A DNA stretch of 64,000 bases from Tubulanus polymorphus (Eukaryota; Nemertea; Palaeonemertea; Tubulaniformes; Tubulanidae), in assembly GCF_964204645.1 (NCBI RefSeq), contig NC_134032.1:6629175-6693174 (forward strand). The letters run 5' to 3'. Shown in pieces: positions 34,801-42,980 of this stretch (positions are counted from its first letter, which is position 1; each line of letters opens with the position of its first letter). The notes under the pieces were generated by a model. It searched no databases. It worked only from the letters and a program-made list of their open reading frames with translations, and was not told the origin of the DNA. A program made the position numbers and the translations under genes.

Positions 34801-37800
34801 GCGCTTTCAGTCCGACAAGGTCACATTGTCTTTGGGCCAGGGAATGAATTTGTTTCGCTGCGGCCTGCTTTGGAATTTTTGGCAAAGAACCAACGACCAG
34901 GCTCGGTTGGGCGTCAATGGCGAATTGAAGCCCTAAAACATCGAGTGGAACCGGGCATCCCGGACAGGACTTTATGTCCTGTGCGGGCGTTGTGTTTCTA
35001 TTTAGATCGCTCTGCTTCACGGAGGGGTTCACGGGAGCGGTTATTTATTCCGCTGCTGGATCACCTAAAGGGTGATATTTCGCGGGACACAGTAGCCCGA
35101 TGGGTCTCTTCAATGATCAAGGACATTTTATTGAAGGAGAATCTTTCCTCGGAGGGAGTCGTTTCTCATCAAGTGAGGTCTATGGCTACTTCCTGCGCAG
35201 CCTTTTCGGGTGCTCCGTTGGAGGAAGTCTGTCGGGCCGCCTTTTGGAATTCACCGTCGACATTCACGTCATTTTATTTACGGGATGTTTCAGGCCAGTT
35301 AGGCTCATTAGCTTCACTTGGTCCTGTTGTCATGGCTCAAGGTGTCCGTTCTTTCCGATCGGACCCTTTAGTGTAGAATATTTATGTAGCATTATCAGGA
35401 TCACAGGGGGTGTATCCTTGTACATAGTTTGGGCTCATATCTGCAAGTATTAATTTCGCAAAATTCTGGGGGGGGCTCCTGAGCTGGACGGACTCACTGT
35501 GGCCAACCGGTCTTCCCTGTGCTACAGTGCTCCTTCCGTGCTTGGGTAAGTGCTCTCTTTTTCCCTCTTACCTTGCGTTTGAGCGGTGGTTTTTCTATCT
35601 ACCTTTCCCACCATCCTTGTGCTAGGCTAGTCTAGCAAAAACCATAGGAAAGGGTACAGTACTCGATGGAAATATTACAATTTTTGGAACTAAAATTTGT
35701 ATTTCCGAGTAGTACTTACCCTTTCCTATGGTGGGAATCCCGCCCACCTGCCCCGCATAGCTGTTTTTTTTTTTTTGGTCTGCTATGACGAAAAAAGATG
35801 GCGGATTTCGCCGGTGGCTAAATGCAATACCGCAGGGCCGGGTCGTATAGAAAAACCATTGGCGATAAATCCAAATTTAGAAAATATTGGCAAAAACCAT
35901 AGGAAAGGGTAAGTACTACTCGGAAATACAAATTTTAGTTCCAAAAATTGTAATTTTGTCAGCACAACCGCTACATACTTAGAAGTACCGGTATTGAATT
36001 AAATCATATTCTCCATTGATAGATTTTCCCTCAGTAGAGTTCATATTTATGGAGTTATAAGTGAGTTATATAGTGTTCAAAGCATCACTGCTTGGAAATA
36101 ACCCCCAGTTTATGAGGATTGACTTTGCAAACTGGAGGATGTGTTTCTTTTTAAAAAATGTTGGTCACACTTTAAGAGACATCTTGCTAGGTTGGTCCAG
36201 AGACTTTATTACAATCTTCAACACCCAAAGCAGCTTTTCATGCGCGTTGGAAGCAATTTGATCGCCGCGGCTAATTGCCCATTTTGACAGGTTCTATAAT
36301 AATATAATGCCGTGGCGAATTTACTTCAATTTCTTCAAAAACGTGGCATTCAAAGAAAAAAACGCCATTCAGTGAATTATTGGCAGTCGCCACTGCTTTT
36401 TAGCCCACTTGGGACTTTAGTCCCAGTGGGCTATTGCGTTCACTTTTTGTCCGTCGGTTTTTGTATGTGGCCACCAGGGGGTGTTGAATAATACAATAAC
36501 TTAGTATTTCTATATTATATTTGTACCTATGTATATTTTGTTACCACAATCGATTGCAAAGTTGAAGCTCATGACATCTTCCATGATTTTGGTGAGTTTT
36601 AAGGACATTAGTTATTCTATATGGTCAACAGAGGGCGTTGAATAGTAGAATAACTAAGTATTTCCTTATTAGATTGGTACCTAGGCATATTTTGTTACCA
36701 TGATCAATTGCAAAGTTGTATTTCATGACATGTACTACGATTGTGGTGAGTTTTAACGGCATTGGGTTTTGCATATGACCGGGCCGGCTGGCTAGACCAC
36801 ACGATATGCTTGAAGTCATGATGAAGCAGACATCAGAAGAGCTATTTCTTCAACCATGGAGGCAATGCAGTTGCATTGACAATGTTCAATAAAAAATTAA
36901 ACCACTACTCAGTACAGTCGAAGACCTGTATCATCTACCCAATCGCCAAATCTCATAATTCCCCAAATTTCTTAAAACTTCGATTTCAAATTTGCAATTC
37001 CACATTTAGATTATCCCAGAAATTCTACATTAGTTTCGCAGGCGTCAAATAATTTATTAAAATTAATTTTCTTGTTTATATCCATTCTACAATGTAGCAT
37101 TTATCAAATAAGTGAAAGGTTTATTAATGGTAACATTCACAGAAATCGTAGATGCGGTCTCACCCGACGCACTGCCCTGAGTACAGGCCCGATACACAAG
37201 TTACTGTCATGGGGTCAGCAGTCAATGTTGATAGATTAATTGCCTATGTAGGTTCTCCATTTTCTCATTTGGCAGTATCGTTAATTTGTTGAGTGATGGA
37301 TAGTAATAGATTATCACATAGGCCTACCAGGTACCGGTAATGAAAACATGCGTCCGGTGCCTTGTCCAACAAGGGGTATCCCGTGGAAAAACACGGTTAC
37401 TATGTATAGTAAAAATGAAGAAATTCTGTGTTTTTGGAAAATTCCGCGATTCCGTGATTCCGCGATATGACAACACCGGCGATTGGCTGCTGAATGCTCT
37501 GCCATTTTGGTACACTTAAATTTTTCTTGCTGGTGACAAGTGGCACATGGAACAAGTTGATGAGAAACAGCCCTCAGAATATCTCATGGTTTGATAAGGG
37601 AATTTGATTTTTTGGTGTCTCCCTTTGGTGTTCATGGGATATCGCATAATTCAATCAGGGAGTTTTTGGTCAAGGTCGGGGAAATATCAAGAAATTTAGG
37701 ATTCACTGATCATGACGAACCCTCCGTACCATCGGTTAGGTTCTGAATATCTTAGAAAAACGAAAAGGCTCGCTGTGAAAAATTAACAAATGGATTTCAA

Positions 37801-38089
37801 ATTATTTCACAAAGATTTACCTTATGATTTCCTTTGTCTTCCAGAATTGAAACGGAAAGTCGCGATTGCCGAAGGGCGAAAGCTAAAACTCCAAAACGAC
37901 ACACAACGATTTTCGCAGCTGCTTCGCATGTCCTCGAACAAGGACGTCATCGGTCAACATTCAACTTCGACAGCCGTTAGAAACTGGTCAGTGGATGAGA
38001 CTGGCGGTGAATCCCGGAATCGTAAGGGAGGGTCGTCTATGCCATCTCTGTATTCGGGCTTCCTTAAAAATGAACCGGTGACTCCATAA
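22861..38089 (+). CDS. GMEB: SAND-domain transcription factor, GMEB1/2-like
   Basis: Four exons fit in phase: 22861-23084, 23496-24046, 26760-26882, 37845-38089 (stop TAA 38087-38089), giving 380 codons of a protein whose N-terminus lies upstream. Exons 1-2 encode a SAND domain: LRIRCGDLSATL, CPGIHSLCIQ, the DNA-contacting core GKSSLKDWKTAIRINGR (KDWK motif), LDFYEHNMRCTMRC. A basic stretch AKRSRRK follows and may be a nuclear localisation signal. Exons 3-4 join as EQEVE-K-LKRKV and form one coiled coil (LSNIVGELKLMDRLRYKL onward), typical of GMEB C-termini that dimerise. GMEB proteins bind glucocorticoid modulatory elements in vertebrates; the role in this organism is unknown. The last intron is about 11 kb and contains a whole DIRS element. 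DEAF1-type proteins share SAND but have a MYND finger, not seen here. Confidence 0.87.
24288..26135 (+). repeat. Dispersed family copy (GGGACTT head, tandem core), with nested insertion
   Basis: Head: ACCCACTTGGGACTTCAGTC then CCAGCGGGCTATTGCG, a short palindrome, then GTAGACGGAATCCAGTTATT. The core is 150-160 bp units containing CATATTTTGTTACC, CAATTG, GTTGTAGCTCATGACAT, GGTCACCAGGGGGCGTTGAA. Tail: CCCAAGTGGGCATGGT and GGACCCCTAGTT. Interrupted at 25589-26077 by another element. No coding frame. It lies in the intron between exons 2 and 3 of the SAND gene. Confidence 0.8.
25589..26077. mobile_element. Non-autonomous DNA element, 14-bp ends, 6-bp target duplication
   Basis: CAGAGTTGCCACTT begins it and AAGTGGCAACTCTG ends it. 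TTGTTG flanks both sides (25583-25588, 26078-26083). Other copies of the host repeat read GATTGTTGAGCATTTG at this point, so the duplication is verified within the window. The interior holds TCCGGATTTCTCCGGAATTC and a GC-richer block, with no transposase. Superfamily uncertain; 6-bp duplications are unusual for hAT. Confidence 0.8.
26560..26735. repeat. Diverged short tandem repeat (CACAACTGTGGAACTGG)
   Basis: ACTCAACTGTGGAACTGGAT, CACACGACTGTGGTTCAGAG, CACACAACTGTGGAACTGGG occur at about 50-60 bp spacing. The inverse wording (CCACAGTTGTGAGTT) is found at 26908 and at 42840-42980. Ends just before the third exon of the SAND gene. Confidence 0.6.
26950..27315 (+). repeat. Dispersed GGGACTT family, truncated copy
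   Basis: It has the head (GGGCTATTGCGTTCACTTTA, GTAGATGGAATCCAGTTGTT) and first segment (AATCAAAATGGCTGACTGGG, GGGAAATTTTGAAGACTCTT) but not the CCAGGGGGCGTT core. It is intronic to the SAND gene. Confidence 0.75.
27750..29800. other. Intronic stretch, no gene seen
   Basis: AT-rich intron sequence of the SAND gene, up to the DIRS element. Short phrases such as GACCTGAATATCCCCCCTCT recur in inverse form (TGAACCCCCAGATGAGGCAT-like text near 29260-29280, and GGTCATTCATTGACACCTGC), suggesting the arms of an old element from about 28500 to 29295. Nothing coding was recognised. Confidence 0.5.
29823..29943. repeat. DIRS left inverted terminal repeat
   Basis: CTATGGTTTTTGCCAATATT through GCCATCTTTTTTC is the reverse complement of 35789-35907 with one mismatch noticed (TTTAGCC against TTTCGCC). 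The outer edge 29804-29822 (TATTTCCATCGAGTACTGTA) is only partly matched at the right end but is present inverted in the internal complementary region. Confidence 0.92.
30147..32722 (+). pseudogene. DIRS gag and N-terminal RT, frame-broken
   Basis: From ATG 30147 the protein opens MPPPPKGQHRGG and a Cys/His cluster (CGHLF, HDSCASC, CARSNPCNIC) likely binding zinc, followed by a 42-bp minisatellite (30491-30590) coding SPVSGRSPAPVSGH-like repeats. Between about 30590 and 30740 meaningful coding passes to the -1 frame, which continues TSSGSKHPVRSSSDSDRR, a strongly Arg/Ser-rich domain (SRSRSRSRDRHRSRH near 30975), then KDFHVFEEKILNLL and a capsid-like region to about 32330. It runs without a stop into the start of reverse transcriptase (LKELAEKGAIEPV, FSRIFMVPKATGG) and ends at TAA 32720-32722. 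One indel in a CCGGT-rich tract explains the break; a programmed shift is possible but unsupported. Confidence 0.85.
32723..34465 (+). CDS. DIRS reverse transcriptase / RNase H / methyltransferase-like
   Basis: The frame continues directly after TAA 32720-32722, where DIRS relatives have a Trp in the TGGWR motif, so the stop is probably a mutation. RT hallmarks are VIDLSSLNRHL, LPFGLSTAPWVFTKLVK and catalytic VYLDDWL (YLDD at 33032-33043). RNase H follows with VFTDASHQGWGAHL, NHINFLEMLAVWKALK and ATDNSTVRAYLQNQGG. A downstream domain, LLDLFATRFNRRCPLFVSPF, SLDWSGMHAYAFPP, CWPAQKWF, is the conserved segment of DIRS elements related to DNA adenine methyltransferases. Its last 290 nt overlap the recombinase frame, as usual for DIRS. 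Function: copies the element RNA into a circular DNA intermediate. Confidence 0.94.
   Translation, partial: RTVIDLSSLNRHLDIPRFRMTKPKDVIQGLRPGQWAASLDLKDAYFQVPIHPKSRRFLRIKWKGRQFQFRSLPFGLSTAPWVFTKLVKSVQKVLQSRGVRLFVYLDDWLIVANSAQECREAMTSVLDLVHQLGFRVNREKSQLTPAQQFTYLGMDFDLRIGKVFPSMVRVAKLQEAVAGVSTTPRTARYWSRLLGSIRSMGLVVPLGRLRSRRLQQYWKVFWSQSKGNWEALIPVPPTDLSPDLQWWAATTNLRLGVSLAPLEAQVRVFTDASHQGWGAHLENRVKAGKWSRYEATNHINFLEMLAVWKALKFFHRRVEGHHVWLATDNSTVRAYLQNQGGTHSETLTGLSAKILLWCQTKGVSLTVAHLAGKRNVMADALSRRGQAIATEWVLHQEVVDRVRGIFGNPLLDLFATRFNRRCPLFVSPFPDAEAWGVDAFSLDWSGMHAYAFPPTPVLPRLLDQIERSVNCNIVLVAPCWPAQKWFLPLLNLLCDNPRILPNFPSLLSQGIFRHHPNSQWLNLLAWPLSIDPCQLQAFQNRLPPLSQDLSGHQQVPFTMPNGVILRIGVLQGKLIHAHPL
34174..35376 (+). 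CDS. DIRS tyrosine recombinase
   Basis: About 400 aa from ATG 34174, in a frame that overlaps the end of RT. It integrates a circular DNA intermediate by site-specific recombination, which is why DIRS elements make no target duplication. Catalytic residues are visible: Arg204 or Arg205 in CSARRSEIHAL, His332-x-x-Arg335 in SHQVRSMATS, and the nucleophile Tyr368 in TSFYLRDV. An N-terminal SAM-like core-binding region is suggested by STIYDAKWSHFADWC and IKGYRSAISHTL. The frame is uninterrupted and length is normal, so this enzyme may still be functional. No trace of the lesions seen in gag and RT. Confidence 0.95.
   Translation: MVPTTSQPTVRQPQDSSEFPIASVSGDLSASSKQPVVKSARLAIVHRSLSASGFSEQAASFIAGSKRPSTSTIYDAKWSHFADWCAAGEIDPCSPSVAQLADFLLHLFVAKGLQVITIKGYRSAISHTLRASGWPNVAGDHRISQLVAGFSISRPRVTRTVPPWDLSVILKKLMEAPFEPLSAASFANLSKKTVFLLFLACSARRSEIHALSVRQGHIVFGPGNEFVSLRPALEFLAKNQRPGSVGRQWRIEALKHRVEPGIPDRTLCPVRALCFYLDRSASRRGSRERLFIPLLDHLKGDISRDTVARWVSSMIKDILLKENLSSEGVVSHQVRSMATSCAAFSGAPLEEVCRAAFWNSPSTFTSFYLRDVSGQLGSLASLGPVVMAQGVRSFRSDPLV
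35636..35730. repeat. DIRS internal complementary region
   Basis: The left half (AAACCATAGGAAAGGGTACA, CTCGATGGAAAT) is the reverse complement of the element's left edge. The right half (TTACAATTTTTGGAACTAAA through TAGTACTTACCCTTTCCTAT) is the reverse complement of its right edge (35893-35954). The two meet near 35674. This fused-edge sequence is what DIRS elements use to close their circular intermediate. Confidence 0.93.
35789..35907. repeat. DIRS right inverted terminal repeat
   Basis: GAAAAAAGATGGCGGATTTC through AAATATTGGCAAAAACCATA, inverse of 29823-29943. The outer edge (AAGTACTACTCGGAAATACA to TTGTAAT) runs on to 35954. Confidence 0.92.
36400..36790 (+). repeat. Dispersed GGGACTT family, shortened copy
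   Basis: The head AGCCCACTTGGGACTTTAGT is joined directly to the core (GGCCACCAGGGGGTGTTGAA, CCTATGTATATTTTGTTACC), so most of the first segment is deleted. About two core units remain. It lies in the SAND-gene intron downstream of the DIRS element. Confidence 0.75.
37330..37475 (+). repeat. Second copy of the 283-430 repeat
   Basis: GTCCGGTGCCTTGTCC, GGTATCCCGTGGAAAAAC and AAAATTCCGCGATTCCG correspond to the copy at 283-430. It lies about 370 bp before the last exon of the SAND gene. Confidence 0.65.
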
Positions 38090-40440
38090 AATCGTTTCTT
38101 TCAATTGATAAGTGGATATGCAATCGACATCGGTGAAGTTGTCACCGGATAAGTCATCATGTTTGTTGAGTTGTCTCTATATATTGTTTTGAGTGCTAAT
38201 TTGTTTTTTCCGATTGAGTAGTAGGCTAAATACAACTCAGTGTAAATTCTCATTTGGATGATCAGTCATTTTTGAGCCGCATTTCATATTTGTAATTTCA
38301 CTTTCTTATGTGTAAGTGGTCTTTTGAATTATTCATCACATTGCTGAAATTTTCTTTTTTTTAGACCAAATTTATGTTTTCATTCAATTTACTACGGTAA
38401 GGGAAAGTCTTCGTTCGGATAAATCGTCACATAACTGAAGTCGTCCCAATTCGTCTACTTGTTCCTATTCTTTATCCATTCCATATTCTATAATTCAAAT
38501 GCTTTTCTTTTGATTGACTCCACGAAAAACTATCATTCCTTCGAATCGCCGATATGCAATATTTGAGTTGAAAGACTCAAGCTTTAGAGTAATAATTTTA
38601 ATAACCTCTTTAGCGCCAGAGGCGGCTGTAGTTGTCACTAGATTCCTACTGCTGACCACAATAGTAGTGTATGATATGCATGTAATGTCTATTTCATCTT
38701 TGTTTGAGAGGACGTTGGATCAGCTCAGTCAGTTTTCGTATTACTTGTTCATAACCTCATGAAGTTCCAGCAAAGATGGGCAGTTGAACTAAAACATTTA
38801 TTTTTAATCCATTTCTCACTTTATTAAAGGATTGCCAAAAAGAGTTCATTGAATGGGGTTGCATCATAGAAGAAACACCATTTTAATTGAATCAAGATTT
38901 AACAGTCTACCTCACTTTTATTGTCAGTGTGTAATTCATCATTCTAGCTTAATCGTCATTTTTCTTTGAAAACTGATAAATGCTTTTTTATTTCCTTCTG
39001 TGGTTTATTTGTCATTCGTAAGTCATTATTTAGCTATAATCATCACTATTTTGCTGGTCCCGTAGTTCCGCTTATATGTAAAATAGCATCGGAAAAACCG
39101 ACACTGGATAAATGAATATAAAAACAGGTGCAGGGCTTTATATATTAATCAGACCAAACTTTCTTGACACACAGTCAACTATACACTATACAACTATACT
39201 ATATATTAGCAACTATACACAAAAAATTGCTAAATCACACGTGTTCATTCATTCATAGTAGAAAATTGTTGACAGTGAAAAGTTGACAGTCTTTGTCTGT
39301 GTAGCTTAAGTTCAATGAATAGCCAAACCTTGTTACAAACTCAAAACGGAGTCGTTATTACCCGGTACGTAGCAATTTTTATTTTCACCTCATTATGGGT
39401 AAACATGGGGCATTCCTAGCCCATCAGATACATCCCATGATTAAGTGGGTTCTTTGAATGAACAAAGACTGGTGATACGAGTCAGAGAGTCAAAATGCAC
39501 TTAATTCGTCAATCGGATCAATCGTTATATTTCGGTTGGTCCTTAAAGTGGTGGTTAAAGCCAGGTCGATGTTACTATGAGAACTGACTGAGCTAGGACT
39601 CCTCAAGCAAAGATAAAATAGACATAAGTATATATAGTGATAGGAAAGTGAGTGGTTGTATAACTTTCGACTTATGATCATCAACCATCTGCTACTTGCT
39701 AGATCAAACTATTCCATGTAGATGGTGGCACCACCATTAAAAGTGATCCCAATCATAGAAAACTAAAAGTAGTGTTATATATGTATTGAAACCTGTCTAC
39801 AGTGAATGCCTGTGGAACTGAGCAAGAAGTATTCATTAACTGAGGTGCTCCATGGCCAGATCTATGAAAATTGGAAGGCAGGGGTTCAGAAAAAAGAAAA
39901 GATACAATTTTCAGATAAGCAGAGACGTCAAAGGTCACTAGTGGGGTTCCAGTGGGGTGATATGGGGCAGCGCCCAGTTTCCTCCTGCGAAAGCACAACT
40001 ACAAATCAAGCCAACACCTTGAATATGTATTTCAGTAGGGAGATAAATTGAACCTTTCGATGCAGAAAAAGTGTTTGCTGTCCGTTAAAGAGAGGGCTTC
40101 ACTGTGGGGAAGTACTGATGTATGTATCTTAGATAGGAATGTTTAGTACTAGGCTGTGGGGAAGTAATAATTTATGTATCTTAGACAAGAATATTTTTCG
40201 AATCCTTGAGGATTTACTCTAGTTCCTTGTACTGTCTAATTATACATAGAGCTGTGGAAGTCAAGAGAATTAACAAATTGTCACTATGAGATATCTTGTA
40301 GTTCCGGTGCTAAAGGCCGACGGGTGGCCGCTGATTGCGAAGATAATCTTTCTATGTTTTGAAAAGTTTGCATTTAAATTTGCCATTTTTTTCTTCATAT
40401 TTTAAGAGGTACTTGAATTAAGAGTCATGTATTGGCTGTT
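38090..40440. other. SAND-gene 3' UTR and intergenic DNA
   Basis: No convincing coding frame. No clear AATAAA was seen close to the stop; ATTAAA at about 38823 is a candidate. The longest plus frame near 39806-40051 has no splice context or motif. The repeated phrase GTGGGGAAGTA..TATGTATCTTAGA occurs twice at 40097-40190. Confidence 0.55.
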
Positions 40441-41635
40441 TAGCCTACTTGGGACTTTAGTCCCAGCGGGCTATTGCGTTCAATTTTCGTCCGTCGTCCG
40501 TCCGTCTGTCCGTAGACGGAATCCAGTTATCTTGGGAAGTTTTGAAGACGCTTCAATGTAATGTCTTGATATTTGAGTTACACGTGTATCTACCCTAGAC
40601 ACAAATCAGCACTTTTAACACGTTTTTGAACTTTTGGAGGGAAATTTTGAAGACGCCCCTGTGATCAATTACCTGGATCATTGGTATTTATGTGAATCTC
40701 CCCAGGGCCCATCAGCATAACAAAAATTGGGTCGATTAGGCTCAAGATGGCCGTCCTATGACCCTATTAGTGCCAAAAAATGTCAATTTTGGCCCGAATT
40801 CTGAGTCCTGTAGCTTCCTACTTGTTTGCGCTTTTTCATTGCAATTGCTGATGGGTATCCTTTGGAAAGGGATGTTTTATGACAGAGACATGTATTTTTG
40901 ATCGGCCAATTATGACGCAATTGGCGGCATCTTGACATCTTGGTATCATCGGTACTCATTCGTTGGTGGGAAAAAGTTTTTCAACATTATGTTGATACCT
41001 AAGCATATTTTGTTACCACAATGAATTAGAAAAGTGTAGCGTATAATGGGTTCTATGATTGTGATAAATTTCAAGGTTATTGGTTTTTGTATATGGCCAC
41101 CAGTTTTGTATATACAATATCTTAGTATTTCTATATTATATTTGTACCAATGCATAATTTGTTACCACAATCAATTGCAGTTGTAGCTCATGACATCGTC
41201 TATGATTGTGGTGAGTTTTAAGGACATAAGTTATTCTATATGGTCACCAGGGGGTGCTGAATAGTGTAATAACTAAGTATTTCCTTATTATATTGGTACC
41301 TAGGCATATCTTGTTACCATGATCAATTGCAAAACTGTAGTTCATGACATGTTCTATGATTGTGGTGAATTTCAAGGTCATTTGGTTTTGAATATGGTCA
41401 CCAGGGTGTGCTGAATAGTAGAATAAATTTGTATTTCCGTAGTAAATTGGTAACAAGGCATATTTTGTTATCACAATCAATTACAAAATGGTAGCTGCTG
41501 ACATATTCTATGATTGTGGTGAGTTTCAAGGTCATTGGTTTTTGTATATGGTCACCAGGGGGCGTTGAATATTGAAATTGTTAGACTATTGAGCATTTGA
41601 AACCACTTCCACGGTGTCCCTGGACCCCTAGTTGT
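40440..41635 (+). repeat. Dispersed GGGACTT family, long copy
   Basis: Complete head (GCCTACTTGGGACTTTAGTC), first segment (GACGGAATCCAGTTATCTTG, GGGCCCATCAGCATAACAAA), four to five core units (CATATTTTGTTACCA, GGTCACCAGGGGGCG) and tail (TTTGAAACCACTTCC, CTGGACCCCTAGTT). No protein coding. Confidence 0.8.
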
Positions 41636-41837
41636 GGAAAGAATTTAATTGATGTTTTAACTAATTAATATATGCATACGATAAATGTTAAGAGATTTCT
41701 GCTTTTTTAGGCAAAACCTGTTATCGTTGCTTTGCAGCTATATTCTAGAATTAGATTTTTAGCCCATGCTGGGCAAGATCAACCTTATTGGCGCTTTTGA
41801 AGATTTTTTGAAAGTTTCAAGAGAATTTTAAGATGCT

Positions 41838-42320
41838 TTAACCCATAAGCACTGTAGTGTCAATTACTCCTCAGAAAATTCATGGGAAAATCTTAAGTTT
41901 ATTACGATACCGAATAGCTCATTTGTTGTTTATTTTCATGCACTACAAGTTAGTGTTATTTTGTAGTAAATAGCCAAGGCCTTTCTATGATATAAGATTT
42001 GATGAGGTAGGCCACCAAAATCGTGTCCTTTCCCCCCCCCCCCCCTGAAATTCATCCAAACTTACTTGGATTTGAAGTGAGCGCTCAGGTCTGTTGTCAT
42101 GTTTATACTCCTTATACTTGAGAATTTGAAATGGGAAGATGTTGATTCCTGTTTGGTATTTTGAGGACTCGGGTGTCTAATTTATCATTAGGTATTAGGT
42201 TCAAATCCCACTATAACCGTTTTTGTGCAGCAAACGATAAAACTGTCAGGACGGATTCAGGCGAGTTAAGGAGTAATAATGGCAGGGTGGATATGGGCGG
42301 CTTGAGTGGTAATGGGTTAA
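41838..42320. mobile_element. TTAA-flanked MITE, copy 2 (opposite orientation)
   Basis: Begins TTAACCCATAAGCACTG and ends GGTAATGGGTTAA. Blocks such as TCCTCAGAAAATTCATGGGA and ACGATACCGAATAGCTC match copy 1 at 2283-2780 inverted. A B-box-like GGTTCAAATCC with upstream GGTGTCTAATTTATC lies near 42170-42200, a tRNA-like remnant also seen in copy 1. Confidence 0.75.
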
Positions 42321-42839
42321 AGTTGTGTTCTGTACGCAATAGGTTGTTGTGTGTGTACAGTCTTAATTGGTTCAATCTTGGAGTAATCATTTGTCAAATG
42401 ATTACTTCAAGGTTCAATCATCATCGGTTAGGTGGTCACATTACAGAATTATTTTTGAGTCCCAATTTCTATTTCTAATTCAAATTACTGAATGTACGTT
42501 ATCATTTGGAAGTCATCACATGTGGCCTCTATTTTGAGTCCCAAATTGTTTTTGCAATTCAATTTAACATGTGTAAGTCATCATTTTGATAAATATCTTC
42601 GGATGACTTATCAGCAAGCACGACTGTATGACAAGTTTTATTGGTGCAATAAGATTATGCTTTGTGATAAGTTGATGTCAATATACAGTCTTCTTTTCTC
42701 AGTTGAATGCTCTTTGAGGCAGAAAATATTTTACAAAGGCTTGGTATGAAATCGAATTTTCTTGGGATCGTCCTGAGTTGCTCAAAACTTGTTTTGGAGT
42801 TAACCAGTAGATTACTGCCATAGTGAAAATGCAACTCGT

Positions 42840-42980
42840 CAGTGTGGTATTTATCTGCCTGGATCCAATTTCACAGTTGTGAGTTCGAGTTAACGCTAAA
42901 CTCAAGATTCAGTTCCACAGTTGTGAGCTCGAACTAACTCTGAACTCAGTACCCAGATCCACAATTGCGAGTTAAACATG
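42840..42980. repeat. CACAGTTGTGAG short tandem repeat
   Basis: TTTCACAGTTGTGAGTTCGA, TTCCACAGTTGTGAGCTCGA and TCCACAATTGCGAGTT are three units at about 55-bp spacing; inverse wording is found at 26560-26735. Confidence 0.65.

Larger units (their letters stand above)
29804..35954 (+). mobile_element. DIRS-type tyrosine-recombinase retrotransposon, full length
   Basis: About 6.15 kb with the order left inverted repeat, gag, RT-RNase H-methyltransferase-like region, tyrosine recombinase, internal complementary region, right inverted repeat. There are no LTRs and no integrase, which is the DIRS signature. Element ends can be read from the internal complementary region, which contains the two outer edges fused. 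It is inserted in the sense direction in the last intron of the SAND gene. Lesions seen are a frame break in gag and one nonsense codon in RT, while the recombinase frame is open. Confidence 0.95.

Noticed and set aside
39806-40051. Plus-strand frame of about 80 codons
   Set aside because: No signal peptide, domain, splice context or promoter; length is within chance for this composition.
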